This document shows, piece by piece, positions 1-7,536 of a stretch of 40,071 nt of DNA; position 1 is the stretch's first letter, and every line of letters begins with the position of its first letter. The DNA comes from a virus. The stretch is taken from the IMG/VR virus record IMGVR_UViG_3300024964_000005, positions 1-40,071 of that record; one strand, written 5' to 3'. The notes beneath the pieces were generated by a model that ran no database searches, was not told the DNA's origin, and saw only the letters and a program-made list of their open reading frames with translations. The translations under genes and the position numbers were made by a program.

Positions 1-4
1 CGAT

Positions 5-130
5 CCCGGCCAGCGCGCCGGCAGCCCGCAAGCAAGGAGCCCAGAAGATGGCCAAGCAGCCCACCCGCGTCCCCGGCGCACCCTCCGAAGCCGCCAGCAC
101 TCCGATCCCGGCCAGCGCGCCGGCAGCTGG
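5..130. repeat. Left copy of 126-bp terminal direct repeat
   Basis: Bases 5-130 are identical to 39946-40071. The match stops at base 4 (t here, c at 39945). The simplest reading is that the contig is circular and the overlap was kept. The repeat runs into the first gene, which would be unusual for physical terminal repeats. A 25-base stretch at 1-25 recurs at 103-127 inside the first gene and may explain why the first four bases do not match the true junction. Confidence 0.85.
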
Positions 131-278
131 CGAGGAAACCAGCAGCCTGCCGAACTCCATCGACGTCAACCCGCGCGCCATCCGTGGCCCGGTGCTGACG
201 AAGCAGGGCTGGGTCTGCCCGGACGAGGACTGGCAGAAGGCCAACCCCGCCGAGTTCCAGAAGCTGCTGCAGGGCTGA
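48..278 (+). CDS. Small late protein of unknown function, first gene of the virion operon
   Basis: A 76-residue protein. The first half is Pro/Ala/Ser-rich and probably disordered. The second half is more ordered, with a Trp-containing GWVCPDEDW segment. The start has a good ribosome binding site (AAGGAG about 10 bases upstream). It lies four bases before the next gene and is the first gene downstream of the bipartite motif at 39899-39933 once the molecule is circularised. Small proteins of this kind often precede the portal in podoviruses. No function can be assigned from sequence. Confidence 0.75.
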   Translation: MAKQPTRVPGAPSEAASTPIPASAPAAGEETSSLPNSIDVNPRAIRGPVLTKQGWVCPDEDWQKANPAEFQKLLQG

Positions 279-281
279 GCC

Positions 282-707
282 ATGTGCGACCCGGTGAGCT
301 TGATCGTGGGCGTGGTGGGCGGGGCTGTGGCGTCCAAGGCGATGGCGCCCAAGAGCGCGCCGGCTGCTGCCACTGCGACCGCGGTTGACCCTGCCGTGGA
401 GCGTGCGCAGGCCGAGGCGGAAGCCGCCCAGAAGGCGAACGCGCGCCTGGCCAATGACCAGCGCCGCCGCCGCGAGCAGGGCTCGCTGGTATCGCGCGGC
501 GCGCCGACCTACACCCTGGGCGACAGCCCGGACGCCGCCAACCCTGGCAGCCCGATCACCGGCCCGAGCGCTGGCCTCACGACCCGCAACACCAGCGCCA
601 AGCGCGCCTCGCTGATGAGCCAGGGCGGCCCGATGGTCGTTGATGGCGGTGGCGGCGGCGGGTTCTCCCGCGGCGGTGGCGGCCGATATTCCGGAGCCAT
701 CGTGTGA
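282..707 (+). CDS. Probable virion-associated protein, glycine-rich C-terminus
   Basis: A 141-residue protein. It opens with a Cys-Asp-Pro motif and a short hydrophobic glycine/alanine segment (about residues 6-20). An Ala/Glu/Arg-rich helical part follows (about 35-65), then a Ser/Gly/Pro-rich region and a very glycine-rich tail. The N-terminal layout resembles the gp14-like internal virion protein at 11260, which begins with Cys-Asn-Pro and a similar hydrophobic and helical stretch, so the two could be related. The stop overlaps the portal GTG start (GTGA). The function is unproven; a minor capsid or ejection role is inferred from position. Confidence 0.7.
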   Translation: MCDPVSLIVGVVGGAVASKAMAPKSAPAAATATAVDPAVERAQAEAEAAQKANARLANDQRRRREQGSLVSRGAPTYTLGDSPDAANPGSPITGPSAGLTTRNTSAKRASLMSQGGPMVVDGGGGGGFSRGGGGRYSGAIV

Positions 708-2341
708 TCGACTCGACCGCAGCACAGCGCATCATCGCGCGCCTCGGCGCCATGAAGTCCGAGCGCGGCCGGCACGAGTCGGTCTGGCGCGCGTGCTTCG
801 ACGTCACCTATCCCGAGCGCTCGGACGGATTCAACGGCAGCCAGGTGGACGCCACCAGCGCGCAGAGCAAGAAGGCCGAGCTGCTGGACAGCACCGCGAC
901 CGACGCGGCCCGCCTGCTCAGCTCTTCGGTCATGTCCGGCATGACGCCGGCCAATGCCGTGTGGTTCGCCATGGATGTGGGCGACGAAACCGACGACGAA
1001 CGCCGCTGGCTGGACCACGCCGCCGAGGTCATGTGGGAGGCCATCCACAGCAGCAACTACGACGCGGCCAAGTTCGAGGCCCTGCTTGACTCGGTGTGCG
1101 CCGGCTGGATGGTGCTGTACATCGATGAGGACAAGGACAGCGGCCGGCTTAGCTTCCAGCAATGGGCGCTGGGGCAGTGCTACGTGGCCGCCAGCAAGCC
1201 GGGCGGGCGCATCGATACCGTGTACCGCTGCTTCAGCCTGACCGCAGAGCAGGCCTATGTAGAGTACGGCGAGGCCTGCAGCGAGAAGATCAAGCAGGAC
1301 TGCGAGAAGAAGCCCGACACTCCGCACGAGTTCGTGCACGCGATCTATCCGCGCACCAAGCACTCGCCGAATCCGATGCTGGCCAAGAACCTGCCCATTG
1401 CCTCGGTGCATGTGGAGGTGAGCACCAAGACCCCGGTGCGCGAGTCGGGCTATCACGAGCAGCCGGTCGTCGTGCCGCGCTGGATGCAGCTGCCGAACTC
1501 TCCGTATGCCATCGGCCCGGTGTCGAACGCGCTGCCCACCATCCGCTCGCTGAATGAGCTGCTGCGGCTGGAGGCGGTGGCGCTGGCCCGTGCTGCTGCC
1601 GGTGTGTACGTGGCCGAGGACGACGGCGTGCTGAACCCGCGTTCGGTGCGCGTTCGCGGCGGCACAGTGATCGTGGCCAACTCGGTGAACTCCATCAAGG
1701 AGCTGCCGACGGGTGCCGACTTCAATGTGACCTTCAGCAAGGCCAACGAGATGCGCGGCGAGATCCGCCGCCTGTTGATGGCCGACCAGCTGCAGCCCAA
1801 GGATGGGCCGGCGATGACCGCCACCGAGGTGCATGTGCGCGTGGCGCTGATTCGCCAACTGCTGGGCCCGCTCTATGGCCGCTTCCAGGCCGAGGATCTT
1901 GCGCCCACCATCGAGCGCGTTTTCGGGCTGATGTACCGCCGCGGCCGGCCTGAGCTAGGCGGTGCGCCTGGCCCGGTGCTGATCGACGACGCGCCCGACT
2001 CGCTGGCCGGTGAGACCTTCCGCGTGCGCTACCAGTCCCCGCTGGCCCGCGCGCAGAAGCTGGAGGATGTGACGGCCATCGAGCGCCTGACCATGCTGGC
2101 CGGCACGATGGCCCAGCAGGGCAAGCCTGAGGTGCTGGACCTGATCGACGGCGACGAATCCATGCGCATTGCCGGCGACGGCCTGGGCGCACCGGCCAAG
2201 GTGCTGCGCGATGCCAAGAGCCTGGCCGCATTCCGCAAGCAGCGCGCCGAAGCCCAGCAACAAGAGCAGGCGCAAGCGCAGCAGCAACAACTTCAAACCA
2301 TGGCCGCCGATGCTTCGTTCAAGCAGGCTGCGGCGGCGTAG
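704..2341 (+). CDS. Portal (head-tail connector) protein, T7 gp8-like
   Basis: A 545-residue protein of the T7-type head-tail connector family, which forms the dodecameric portal ring for DNA packaging and the tail joint. Length and layout fit the family: an N-terminal helix with the SERGRHESVW segment, a DSTA..AARLLSS..SGMTPA region near residues 60-85, and a long central helix region ending with LMADQLQ near residue 350. The C-terminus is Gln/Ala-rich (about 500-545). The start is GTG at 704, overlapping the preceding TGA. It sits at the head of the structural operon, as in T7- and BPP-1-like phages. Confidence 0.93.
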   Translation: MIDSTAAQRIIARLGAMKSERGRHESVWRACFDVTYPERSDGFNGSQVDATSAQSKKAELLDSTATDAARLLSSSVMSGMTPANAVWFAMDVGDETDDERRWLDHAAEVMWEAIHSSNYDAAKFEALLDSVCAGWMVLYIDEDKDSGRLSFQQWALGQCYVAASKPGGRIDTVYRCFSLTAEQAYVEYGEACSEKIKQDCEKKPDTPHEFVHAIYPRTKHSPNPMLAKNLPIASVHVEVSTKTPVRESGYHEQPVVVPRWMQLPNSPYAIGPVSNALPTIRSLNELLRLEAVALARAAAGVYVAEDDGVLNPRSVRVRGGTVIVANSVNSIKELPTGADFNVTFSKANEMRGEIRRLLMADQLQPKDGPAMTATEVHVRVALIRQLLGPLYGRFQAEDLAPTIERVFGLMYRRGRPELGGAPGPVLIDDAPDSLAGETFRVRYQSPLARAQKLEDVTAIERLTMLAGTMAQQGKPEVLDLIDGDESMRIAGDGLGAPAKVLRDAKSLAAFRKQRAEAQQQEQAQAQQQQLQTMAADASFKQAAAA

Positions 2342-2350
2342 GAGAACGAT

Positions 2351-2575
2351 ATGGTGATGAACGTTTCGGGGCCGCCTTGGGTGGTGAGCATTCCCCCGGT
2401 GTCAGGGGCTGGGAATATGGCCTCCGCGGATCTAGCGACCACGGTTGGCATTCCAGGGCAGACCGTACGCCTGTCCGATGGTGACAACAAAGGCGCAATC
2501 CTGATGTGGGCCATCCCTGCCGGATCGGCGACCTACGCATGGTGCTGGTGGCTGTGGCCGCAAGCCGCCTACTGA
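2351..2575 (+). CDS. Small hypothetical protein
   Basis: A 74-residue protein of unknown function. It starts nine bases after the portal stop, with GGAG a few bases upstream of the ATG. The sequence is Gly/Pro-rich at the N-terminus and ends in a Trp/Ala-rich hydrophobic stretch (CWWLWPQAAY). It belongs to a group of four genes inserted between portal and scaffold. Its compact size and position suggest a minor virion or decoration protein, but no domain is recognised. Confidence 0.65.
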   Translation: MVMNVSGPPWVVSIPPVSGAGNMASADLATTVGIPGQTVRLSDGDNKGAILMWAIPAGSATYAWCWWLWPQAAY

Positions 2576-2599
2576 TCCACAGACCCGAAAGGACACATC

Positions 2600-2971
2600 A
2601 TGGCCGGAATGCCCGTAGAAACCGCTGCCGAGCAGCGCAATGCCCTAGCGCCCACTGCGTTCAGGGACGTATCCACCACTCGCCAGAGCGTGGCCTACCC
2701 GGGCGGCGCTCGCTCGGTGATGCTGCAATACAGGCTTCTGCCAGGCGCAACAGCGACGGCGAACCAGATTCTGCGCGTCGCACTCAACGCCTCCAGCGAT
2801 CTGGACGCGGCCGGGAAACTCTCCACCACAGGCGCCTACATCCTGCTGGCCCAGGGTGATGACCTGACGCTGATCGCGTCGGCATCAGACCCAATCTATC
2901 GCGTCGATTTCCAAACCGAGATCGCAGTCGGCACGGAAAAGACGGTGCTGCAACTGCTGGCGGGGGTGTGA
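2600..2971 (+). CDS. Hypothetical protein, possible beta-rich virion component
   Basis: A 123-residue protein starting with ATG after an AAAGGA ribosome binding site. Alternating hydrophobic residues and many Thr/Val/Ala positions suggest a mostly beta fold; the segment VDFQTEIAVGTEKTVLQLLAG at the end looks like terminal strands. Its TGA overlaps the possible GTG start of the next gene. It is neither a known capsid cement nor a known tail family that I can recognise. Membership in the portal-scaffold gene group suggests a structural role. Confidence 0.65.
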   Translation: MAGMPVETAAEQRNALAPTAFRDVSTTRQSVAYPGGARSVMLQYRLLPGATATANQILRVALNASSDLDAAGKLSTTGAYILLAQGDDLTLIASASDPIYRVDFQTEIAVGTEKTVLQLLAGV

Positions 2972-2973
2972 CC

Positions 2974-3786
2974 ATGAAACAGCTTTCCATCGGCACCAAG
3001 ACATCCGTGCCCTACAGCAACTATCTCGCGCAAGTGCCGTGCTACCAAGATGGTACGGAGTCGGTGAACCAGGCGCTCGATGTGAGCGGTAAGGGCAACC
3101 ACCTCGCGCTGTGTAGCGGCCTCACCGAAGGTGCTGCATGGGCAACACCAGGCCAGCTCGCCATCGCCTACAGCACGACCGTGGACGGGGCAGTGAAGCT
3201 CGCCGCCGCTGCGGCCAACACACTCGACTTTGATAGTGGCGACCACTTCATTTTTGCCGCTGAAGTGCAGGCCACGCTACCCGCAGCGACATGCCGCATG
3301 CTAGCCCAGGGCCAGAGCACCACGCGCTGCGGAGTCCGATTTGCCATGAAAACCTCCGGTGTGGTTTCGCCGTCCATCTGGACGCCAAGCGGGCAGCACA
3401 CCGGCACCGATAGCCAGTTCGCGCTCGGCGAGGCATCACCGACCGTCTGGAGCCAATACTTCGTCTACCTCGGCGGCAAGGCGCTCGACGGCGCTGGCAT
3501 CGTGCGCTACGCCCAAGGCCGCAACGGCACACTGGACGCCACCGTCTATCGCACCATCACGGGCGTGGGGGCCATGAACACGAACCGGCTGGATGACCTC
3601 TACGTTGGAGGCTACTTCGAGTTTGGAAATGGCAACACCCTCGCGGCCAAGTGGCGCAACATCCACATGATCCGCATCCCGGCGTCGGCGGTGGCGGACC
3701 TGCCGTTCTTGCGCGTGGCGCGTCTTGCGTCTCGTCTGGCGCGCTCGCCGAATCTTCCGGTGGCGGCGCAGGAGCTGGGCCTGTGA
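2974..3786 (+). CDS. Hypothetical structural protein, possible concanavalin-like fold
   Basis: A 270-residue protein. I chose ATG 2974, placed after a GGGGG tract; GTG 2968 is an alternative adding two residues. The sequence is beta-rich with many Gly, Thr and Ala residues. The spacing of segments such as DGTESVNQALDVSGKGNHL, FIFAAEVQA and WSQYFVYLGG recalls LamG/concanavalin-like jelly rolls. That assignment is by appearance only. It overlaps the next gene (GTGA), which carries a better supported lyase-like jelly roll, so the pair may act together as a virion appendage or glycan-binding module. Confidence 0.6.
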   Translation: MKQLSIGTKTSVPYSNYLAQVPCYQDGTESVNQALDVSGKGNHLALCSGLTEGAAWATPGQLAIAYSTTVDGAVKLAAAAANTLDFDSGDHFIFAAEVQATLPAATCRMLAQGQSTTRCGVRFAMKTSGVVSPSIWTPSGQHTGTDSQFALGEASPTVWSQYFVYLGGKALDGAGIVRYAQGRNGTLDATVYRTITGVGAMNTNRLDDLYVGGYFEFGNGNTLAAKWRNIHMIRIPASAVADLPFLRVARLASRLARSPNLPVAAQELGL

Positions 3787-4586
3787 GCTTCCTCGACGCG
3801 CGCTGGCGCAATGGTTATGCGGTCGCCGGAGACGAGACCACCATCTCCAACGGAACGCACGCCGCGGCCATCAATCGCCAGGTCAGGCCAGGCGTGCAGC
3901 CGTGCGTGCTGGGCACCGTGGATGGCGACATGGCGTTGCGCTATGACCTGTGGCCGGCTGACAAAGAGGTCGCTGGCACCATCGCCCGCGTGCAAACCGA
4001 GTTCACCACGCCGGCCTGGGTGAAGAGCATGGTGACGACGAAGTGGCTTCGTTGGCAGTTCAAGCTGCCGGAGCCGTGGACGCTCGACACCGGAAGCGGC
4101 CTGACGCTGGCAATCATCAGCATCCACGATGCGCCCGCTGTAGGCGTTAATCGAGTTGGTGCATTCACCGGCTACGTCGAGAACAATGTGTTTGTCCTGC
4201 GTCGTGGTGCGGATGCATTTGGCAGTGGTGGCGCCATCCTTACCCAGTGGCCCATTCGACCCGGGCGATGGGAAGACCTGGTGATGCAGGTAAAGCACGC
4301 GCAGGACAACACCGGCTTCATGCGTGTCTGGCGCAATCGCCGCAAGGTTATCGACATCAGCGGATCGCCCATGACATACAGCGACGACCTGGGTCCCTTT
4401 CCGAAGTCGGGCGGCCTGTATTACCCGAGTGGCTACCCGGCCATGGTCCCCAACCGCACTGTCTATGACCGCGGTATGTGCGTCAGCGATGACGCGCACA
4501 CCTTCAACAGCTTCATGGCAGCTTGCGGCGAGGCGGCGCTGGTTGAGCTGCCCTCGGTGGCGGCGCTTTCGGCTGGCGTTGCCTGA
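3783..4586 (+). CDS. Polysaccharide lyase / heparin lyase I-like protein
   Basis: A 267-residue protein with a GTG start overlapping the upstream TGA. The central and C-terminal parts resemble the heparin-lyase-I-like concanavalin fold: a KWLRWQFKLPEPW strand region near residue 85, a PGRWEDLVMQVK segment near residue 160, DNTGFMRVWRN(R)RKVID directly after, and a GLYYPSGYP turn near residue 215. In that family these elements bind or cleave acidic polysaccharide. The catalytic His/Tyr residues cannot be confirmed here, so it may be a lectin-like relative. It is the last gene before the terminator at 4609, and its position between portal and scaffold is unusual. Confidence 0.6.
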   Translation: MSFLDARWRNGYAVAGDETTISNGTHAAAINRQVRPGVQPCVLGTVDGDMALRYDLWPADKEVAGTIARVQTEFTTPAWVKSMVTTKWLRWQFKLPEPWTLDTGSGLTLAIISIHDAPAVGVNRVGAFTGYVENNVFVLRRGADAFGSGGAILTQWPIRPGRWEDLVMQVKHAQDNTGFMRVWRNRRKVIDISGSPMTYSDDLGPFPKSGGLYYPSGYPAMVPNRTVYDRGMCVSDDAHTFNSFMAACGEAALVELPSVAALSAGVA

Positions 4587-4608
4587 TTCCCATCCCCTGC
4601 CGGTGCAC

Positions 4609-4630
4609 AGCCCACTTCGGTGGGCTTTTT
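4609..4630 (+). terminator. Rho-independent terminator after the lyase-like gene
   Basis: A perfect seven-base-pair stem (AGCCCAC / GTGGGCT) with a TTCG tetraloop is followed by a T run. It lies 23 bases after the stop of the lyase-like gene and only 14 bases before the bipartite motif at 4644. It thus ends the first late transcript just before a likely new transcription start. Confidence 0.9.
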
Positions 4631-4643
4631 CACGCCCACCCGC

Positions 4644-4678
4644 GACGGGATTCCGACCACCCCCCGGCCGGACATTGC
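4644..4678 (+). promoter_or_regulatory. Bipartite late motif, copy A
   Basis: GACGGGATTCCGACC (4644-4658), 12 bases, then GACATTGC (4671-4678). Copies B (5887) and C (39899) match exactly with the same 12-base spacing, while the spacers differ in sequence; copy D (20490) keeps the left half and the spacing. This copy lies between a terminator and the start codon at 4684, so it is best read as a promoter or activator site. It has no sigma-70-like hexamers. Confidence 0.75.
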
Positions 4679-4683
4679 ACCCC

Positions 4684-4887
4684 ATGCAAGCCGCCCCCGC
4701 GCAGTACGTCCACACCTTCGACCTGACCAACGACGGCCGGGCCGTGCTGGACGATCTGGTGCGGCTGTTCGGCGGCCCGCCCTTTGCGCCGGGCCAGCCC
4801 GATCAGACGGCCTACAACTGCGGCGCCCGCGCCGTGATCGAACACATCCACGCGATGCTGGCTCAGGCCGAGCGGCCGCGCCCCTGA
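4684..4887 (+). CDS. Bbp19-like small phage protein
   Basis: A 67-residue protein resembling the small Bbp19 family of BPP-1-like phages: DGRAVLDDLVRLF, then a proline-rich turn, then a TAYNCGARAVIEHIHAMLAQA helix. The family role is not established to my knowledge; it lies between portal and capsid genes in such phages. The start codon comes only six bases after the right half of motif copy A, with no clear ribosome binding site. If transcription starts at that motif, the message would be very short-leadered or leaderless. Confidence 0.75.
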   Translation: MQAAPAQYVHTFDLTNDGRAVLDDLVRLFGGPPFAPGQPDQTAYNCGARAVIEHIHAMLAQAERPRP

Positions 4888-4957
4888 CACCCCGGGCGCG
4901 CATCGCTGCACGGCCCGGCGCGCGCTCTTGTGACCTGGCCCGCACAAGGAACACGCA

Positions 4958-5881
4958 ATGTATGTTCGACGCACCTACCGAGATGAAGCCGGGCCTGATG
5001 GCTCGCTTCCTGGCGGCGCTCCACCGGCTGCTGCACCCGCGCCCGCCACGCCCGCTCCTGATGCAGGCGCTCCTACTCCAAGTCCCGCGCCTGCGGTCAG
5101 TGCACCAGCTGCACCAGCTCCGCAGCCTGGCAGCCTCATGGCTCGAGGCGCCGCAGATGCGCCTGCTGGATCAGCACCTGCAGCAGCGCCTGCAGCAACT
5201 GGCCCTGGAGGCGATGAGCCACCCGCAGCAATCCCGGAAAAGTACCTCGTCAAGAACGAGGACGGCACGACGAATTGGGAAGCATCGGCGCTGAAGCAGG
5301 CCCAGGGCTACCAGCACCTGTCCCAGAAGCTCGGCACCGACGCGCCGCCCAAGTCGCCCGAGGACTACGCGCCCGAGCTTCCCGAGGGCATCACGCTGGA
5401 TGCACTCAAGACCGACCCGATGTTTGCCGGCTTCCTGAAGGGCGCGCACGCCAAGGGCATGAGTAACGCCCAGGTGTCGTATGCCATCGCCGAGTTCCAG
5501 CAGCGCATGACGCTGGCCGAGCAGATGTGCAACAGCCCCGAGGTGGGCGAGGCCGAGCTGCGCAAGGTGTGGCCGACCGACCAGCAGCTGCAGCAAGGGC
5601 TGGGCCAGTCCTTCCGCGCGGCCAAGGCCTTCAGCGCTGACGAAGCGCACATGCAGCGCCTCGATGCCAAGTTCGGCAACGACCCGGACTACATCCGCCT
5701 GATGGCGCGCATCGGCGGCGAGCTGGGCGAGGACACGCCGCCCGGTGGCATCACACCGGTGGAGAGCGAGACGCGCGCGCAGCTGATGGCGAGCCCGGCC
5801 TACCTCGATGCCAAGCACCCGGACCACGCCACGGTGACCGCCAAGGTGAAGGCGCTCTATGCCAAGGAGTACCCGTCCTGA
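4958..5881 (+). CDS. Capsid scaffolding protein
   Basis: A 307-residue protein placed directly before the major capsid gene. The first 90 residues are almost entirely Pro/Ala/Gly and probably disordered. The remainder is acidic and helical, with PEKYLVKNEDGTTNWEASALKQAQGYQHLSQKLG near 92-125, a segment typical of podoviral scaffolds, and a charged C-terminus (VTAKVKALYAKEYPS) of the type that contacts coat protein. AAGGA lies upstream of the ATG. Scaffolds nucleate procapsid assembly and then leave the shell. Alternative-frame ORFs over the repetitive N-terminal region are shadows. Confidence 0.85.
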   Translation: MYVRRTYRDEAGPDGSLPGGAPPAAAPAPATPAPDAGAPTPSPAPAVSAPAAPAPQPGSLMARGAADAPAGSAPAAAPAATGPGGDEPPAAIPEKYLVKNEDGTTNWEASALKQAQGYQHLSQKLGTDAPPKSPEDYAPELPEGITLDALKTDPMFAGFLKGAHAKGMSNAQVSYAIAEFQQRMTLAEQMCNSPEVGEAELRKVWPTDQQLQQGLGQSFRAAKAFSADEAHMQRLDAKFGNDPDYIRLMARIGGELGEDTPPGGITPVESETRAQLMASPAYLDAKHPDHATVTAKVKALYAKEYPS

Positions 5882-5886
5882 TCGCA

Positions 5887-5921
5887 GACGGGATTCCGAC
5901 CGGGCGGGAGCGCGACATTGC
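5887..5921 (+). promoter_or_regulatory. Bipartite late motif, copy B (upstream of major capsid)
   Basis: GACGGGATTCCGACC (5887-5901), 12 bases, GACATTGC (5914-5921), starting six bases after the scaffold stop codon. It opens a 178-base gene-free leader ahead of the major capsid gene, the most highly expressed gene of such phages, which fits a promoter or activator role. Confidence 0.75.
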
Positions 5922-5937
5922 GCGCAGACCCGCCCGG
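5900..5937 (+). promoter_or_regulatory. Long hairpin in the capsid leader
   Basis: CCGGGCGGG (5900-5908) pairs perfectly with CCCGCCCGG (5929-5937). Inside, GCGC (5910-5913) pairs with GCGC (5920-5923), leaving GACATT in the apical loop. No T run follows, so it is not a standard terminator. The rest of the leader to 6059 shows only the capsid ribosome binding site (GAGG near 6050). It may act in the mRNA (stability or processing) or as DNA dyad; it is not obvious at the other motif copies. Confidence 0.5.
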
Positions 5938-6059
5938 CATGGCAGCCGGATACCGGGTGAACAGCCCGGCAGCGCGATCAACGCCAAACGCAGTTGCTGA
6001 ACAGCGGCCCGCAAGGACACCCGCGACACAGGCGAGACAGAACCTAACGAGGTCTCACC

Positions 6060-6959
6060 ATGTCCAGCTCTCCGACTATCACCACTGCATTCAAGCAGCA
6101 GTTCCACGACACCTACATCCAGGCGCTGCAGCAGAAGGATTCCCGCTTCCAGGCCGCGATCACCGACCGCGGCATGATCGACGGCAGTTCCTTCACGACC
6201 AACAACATCGGTCTGGTCGAAGCCCGCGAAGTCACGGGCCGCTACCAGGATAAGACGGCCCAAGAGGTGGCGCACGAAACGCGCATCGCCTACATGGCCG
6301 ACTACGACATCGGCCCCATCGTGGTCGACGCCTTCGACCTGGCCAAGCTGGTCGCCGATCCGACGTACAAGTACAAGGATCTGCTGCTGGCCGCTGCCAA
6401 TCGCCGCAAGGACAAGACCATCTATCGCGCGCTGCTCGACGGCTCGCTGACCCGCACCAGCGAGGGCGGCAGCGTCACCAGCACCGCGATCCCTTCGGGC
6501 CAGCAGATCGCAGCCGGTGGTACGGGCTTCACCAAGGCCAAGATCATCCAGGCCAAGTCGCTTTTCCGCATCAACGAAGCGGACGAGTTCAACGACGAAC
6601 AGCTGTACATGGCCTATGACGGCGTGATGCTGCGCCAGCTGCTGGCCGATACCACGCTGACCAGCGCCGACTTCATGGCCGTGAAGATGCTGCAGGAAGG
6701 CAAGCTGGCCGACCGCTGGTGCGGCTTCAACTGGCTGCCCTACAACGCGCTGGACGTTCCCGCGGCCAACACCTCGCGCTCGGTGGCCTGGGCCAAGAGC
6801 TGCCTGCAGTTCGGTACTGGCATCAACGTCAAGACCGACATCAGCGAGAACAAGAACAAGCGCGGCCATCCCAACGAGGTCTACGGCTGGATGTCGTTCG
6901 GCGCCACGCGCCAGGACGAAAAGAAGGTCGTGCAGATCGACTTCGCCAACAACGTCTAA
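6060..6959 (+). CDS. Major capsid protein
   Basis: A 299-residue coat protein, identified from its position between scaffold and cement genes and from its resemblance to podoviral coat proteins of the BPP-1 type. The N-terminal TTAFKQQFHDTYIQALQQKDSRFQ region, the LADRWCGFNWLPYNAL segment near residue 220 and the KTDISENKNKRGHPNEVYGWMSFGATRQDEKKV stretch near the end are typical of this coat class. A GAGG site precedes the ATG. It has its own leader with motif copy B and, with the cement gene, is closed by the terminator at 7494. This makes a self-contained, highly expressed two-gene unit. Confidence 0.88.
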   Translation: MSSSPTITTAFKQQFHDTYIQALQQKDSRFQAAITDRGMIDGSSFTTNNIGLVEAREVTGRYQDKTAQEVAHETRIAYMADYDIGPIVVDAFDLAKLVADPTYKYKDLLLAAANRRKDKTIYRALLDGSLTRTSEGGSVTSTAIPSGQQIAAGGTGFTKAKIIQAKSLFRINEADEFNDEQLYMAYDGVMLRQLLADTTLTSADFMAVKMLQEGKLADRWCGFNWLPYNALDVPAANTSRSVAWAKSCLQFGTGINVKTDISENKNKRGHPNEVYGWMSFGATRQDEKKVVQIDFANNV

Positions 6960-6992
6960 GCCATCGGCTGACACCAACCCAAGGAGAAAACC

Positions 6993-7457
6993 ATGGCTGA
7001 ATTTGACTCCCGCCAGATCACGGCACTTGCCGGAACGCCGAAGGTCAAGGCGAACCCCTACGACCACGGCCGCATCAACTGCCTGATCGCCACCACGCCG
7101 GCCGCGGCTGCCTGGGCGCAGAACGACACCTTCGAGATCGGCACGATTCCGAAGGGCGCGCGCATCCTGCGCTCGGGCAAGCTCTGGCACGGCGCCTTCG
7201 GTGCTTCCGTCACCATGACCATCGGCCTGCGCGATGCGGCCACTGGCACGGTGATCGACGCGGCTGGCCTGCTGGCCTCGGCTTCGGTCGCCACTGCTGG
7301 CCTGGTGAAGAACATCGACACCGGCACGCTGCTGAACCAGGCGAACGGCTATGTGACGACGGCCGACCTGGTGGTGTACGCCACGCTGGCCGGCGCTGAT
7401 CCGACCGACAACATCCAGGCCGAATTCGAGATCAATTACCTGGTCCCGAACAGCTGA
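6993..7457 (+). CDS. Capsid cement protein, Bbp16-like
   Basis: A 154-residue protein resembling the Bbp16-type cement (stabilisation) protein that binds between coat subunits on the outside of the shell in BPP-1-like phages. It is Ala/Gly/Thr-rich and beta-strand-rich, with FEIGTIPKGARILRSGKLWH near residue 48, a TMTIGLRDAATGTVID strand pair and the C-terminal IQAEFEINYLVPNS. A strong AAGGAG site precedes the ATG. It is co-transcribed with the coat gene and followed by a strong terminator. Cement proteins are usually made in amounts equal to coat. Confidence 0.8.
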   Translation: MAEFDSRQITALAGTPKVKANPYDHGRINCLIATTPAAAAWAQNDTFEIGTIPKGARILRSGKLWHGAFGASVTMTIGLRDAATGTVIDAAGLLASASVATAGLVKNIDTGTLLNQANGYVTTADLVVYATLAGADPTDNIQAEFEINYLVPNS

Positions 7458-7493
7458 TGCCCGCATGGCTGGCCAACCCCGGCCGGCAGACCC

Positions 7494-7520
7494 AAGAGGG
7501 GGCCGCGTGCCCCCTCTTTT
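7494..7520 (+). terminator. Rho-independent terminator after the capsid unit
   Basis: A perfect ten-base-pair stem, AAGAGGGGGC (7494-7503) with GCCCCCTCTT (7509-7518), and a five-base loop run into a short T tract. It closes the coat-cement unit and separates it from the HNH and tail genes, limiting their expression relative to coat. Confidence 0.88.
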
Positions 7521-7536
7521 CGTTGGAGCCTGAGCA

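Noticed and set aside
509-1858. Very long minus-strand open frames opposite the portal, terminase, ejection-protein and other late genes
   Set aside because: They mirror the codon pattern of the real plus-strand genes in GC-rich DNA. Their translations are low-complexity His/Arg/Ala/Leu mixtures and conflict with recognised proteins.
4620-5294. Plus-strand frame across the scaffold N-terminus and Bbp19-like gene
   Set aside because: It overlaps two better supported genes, crosses the terminator and motif, and its protein has no recognisable features.
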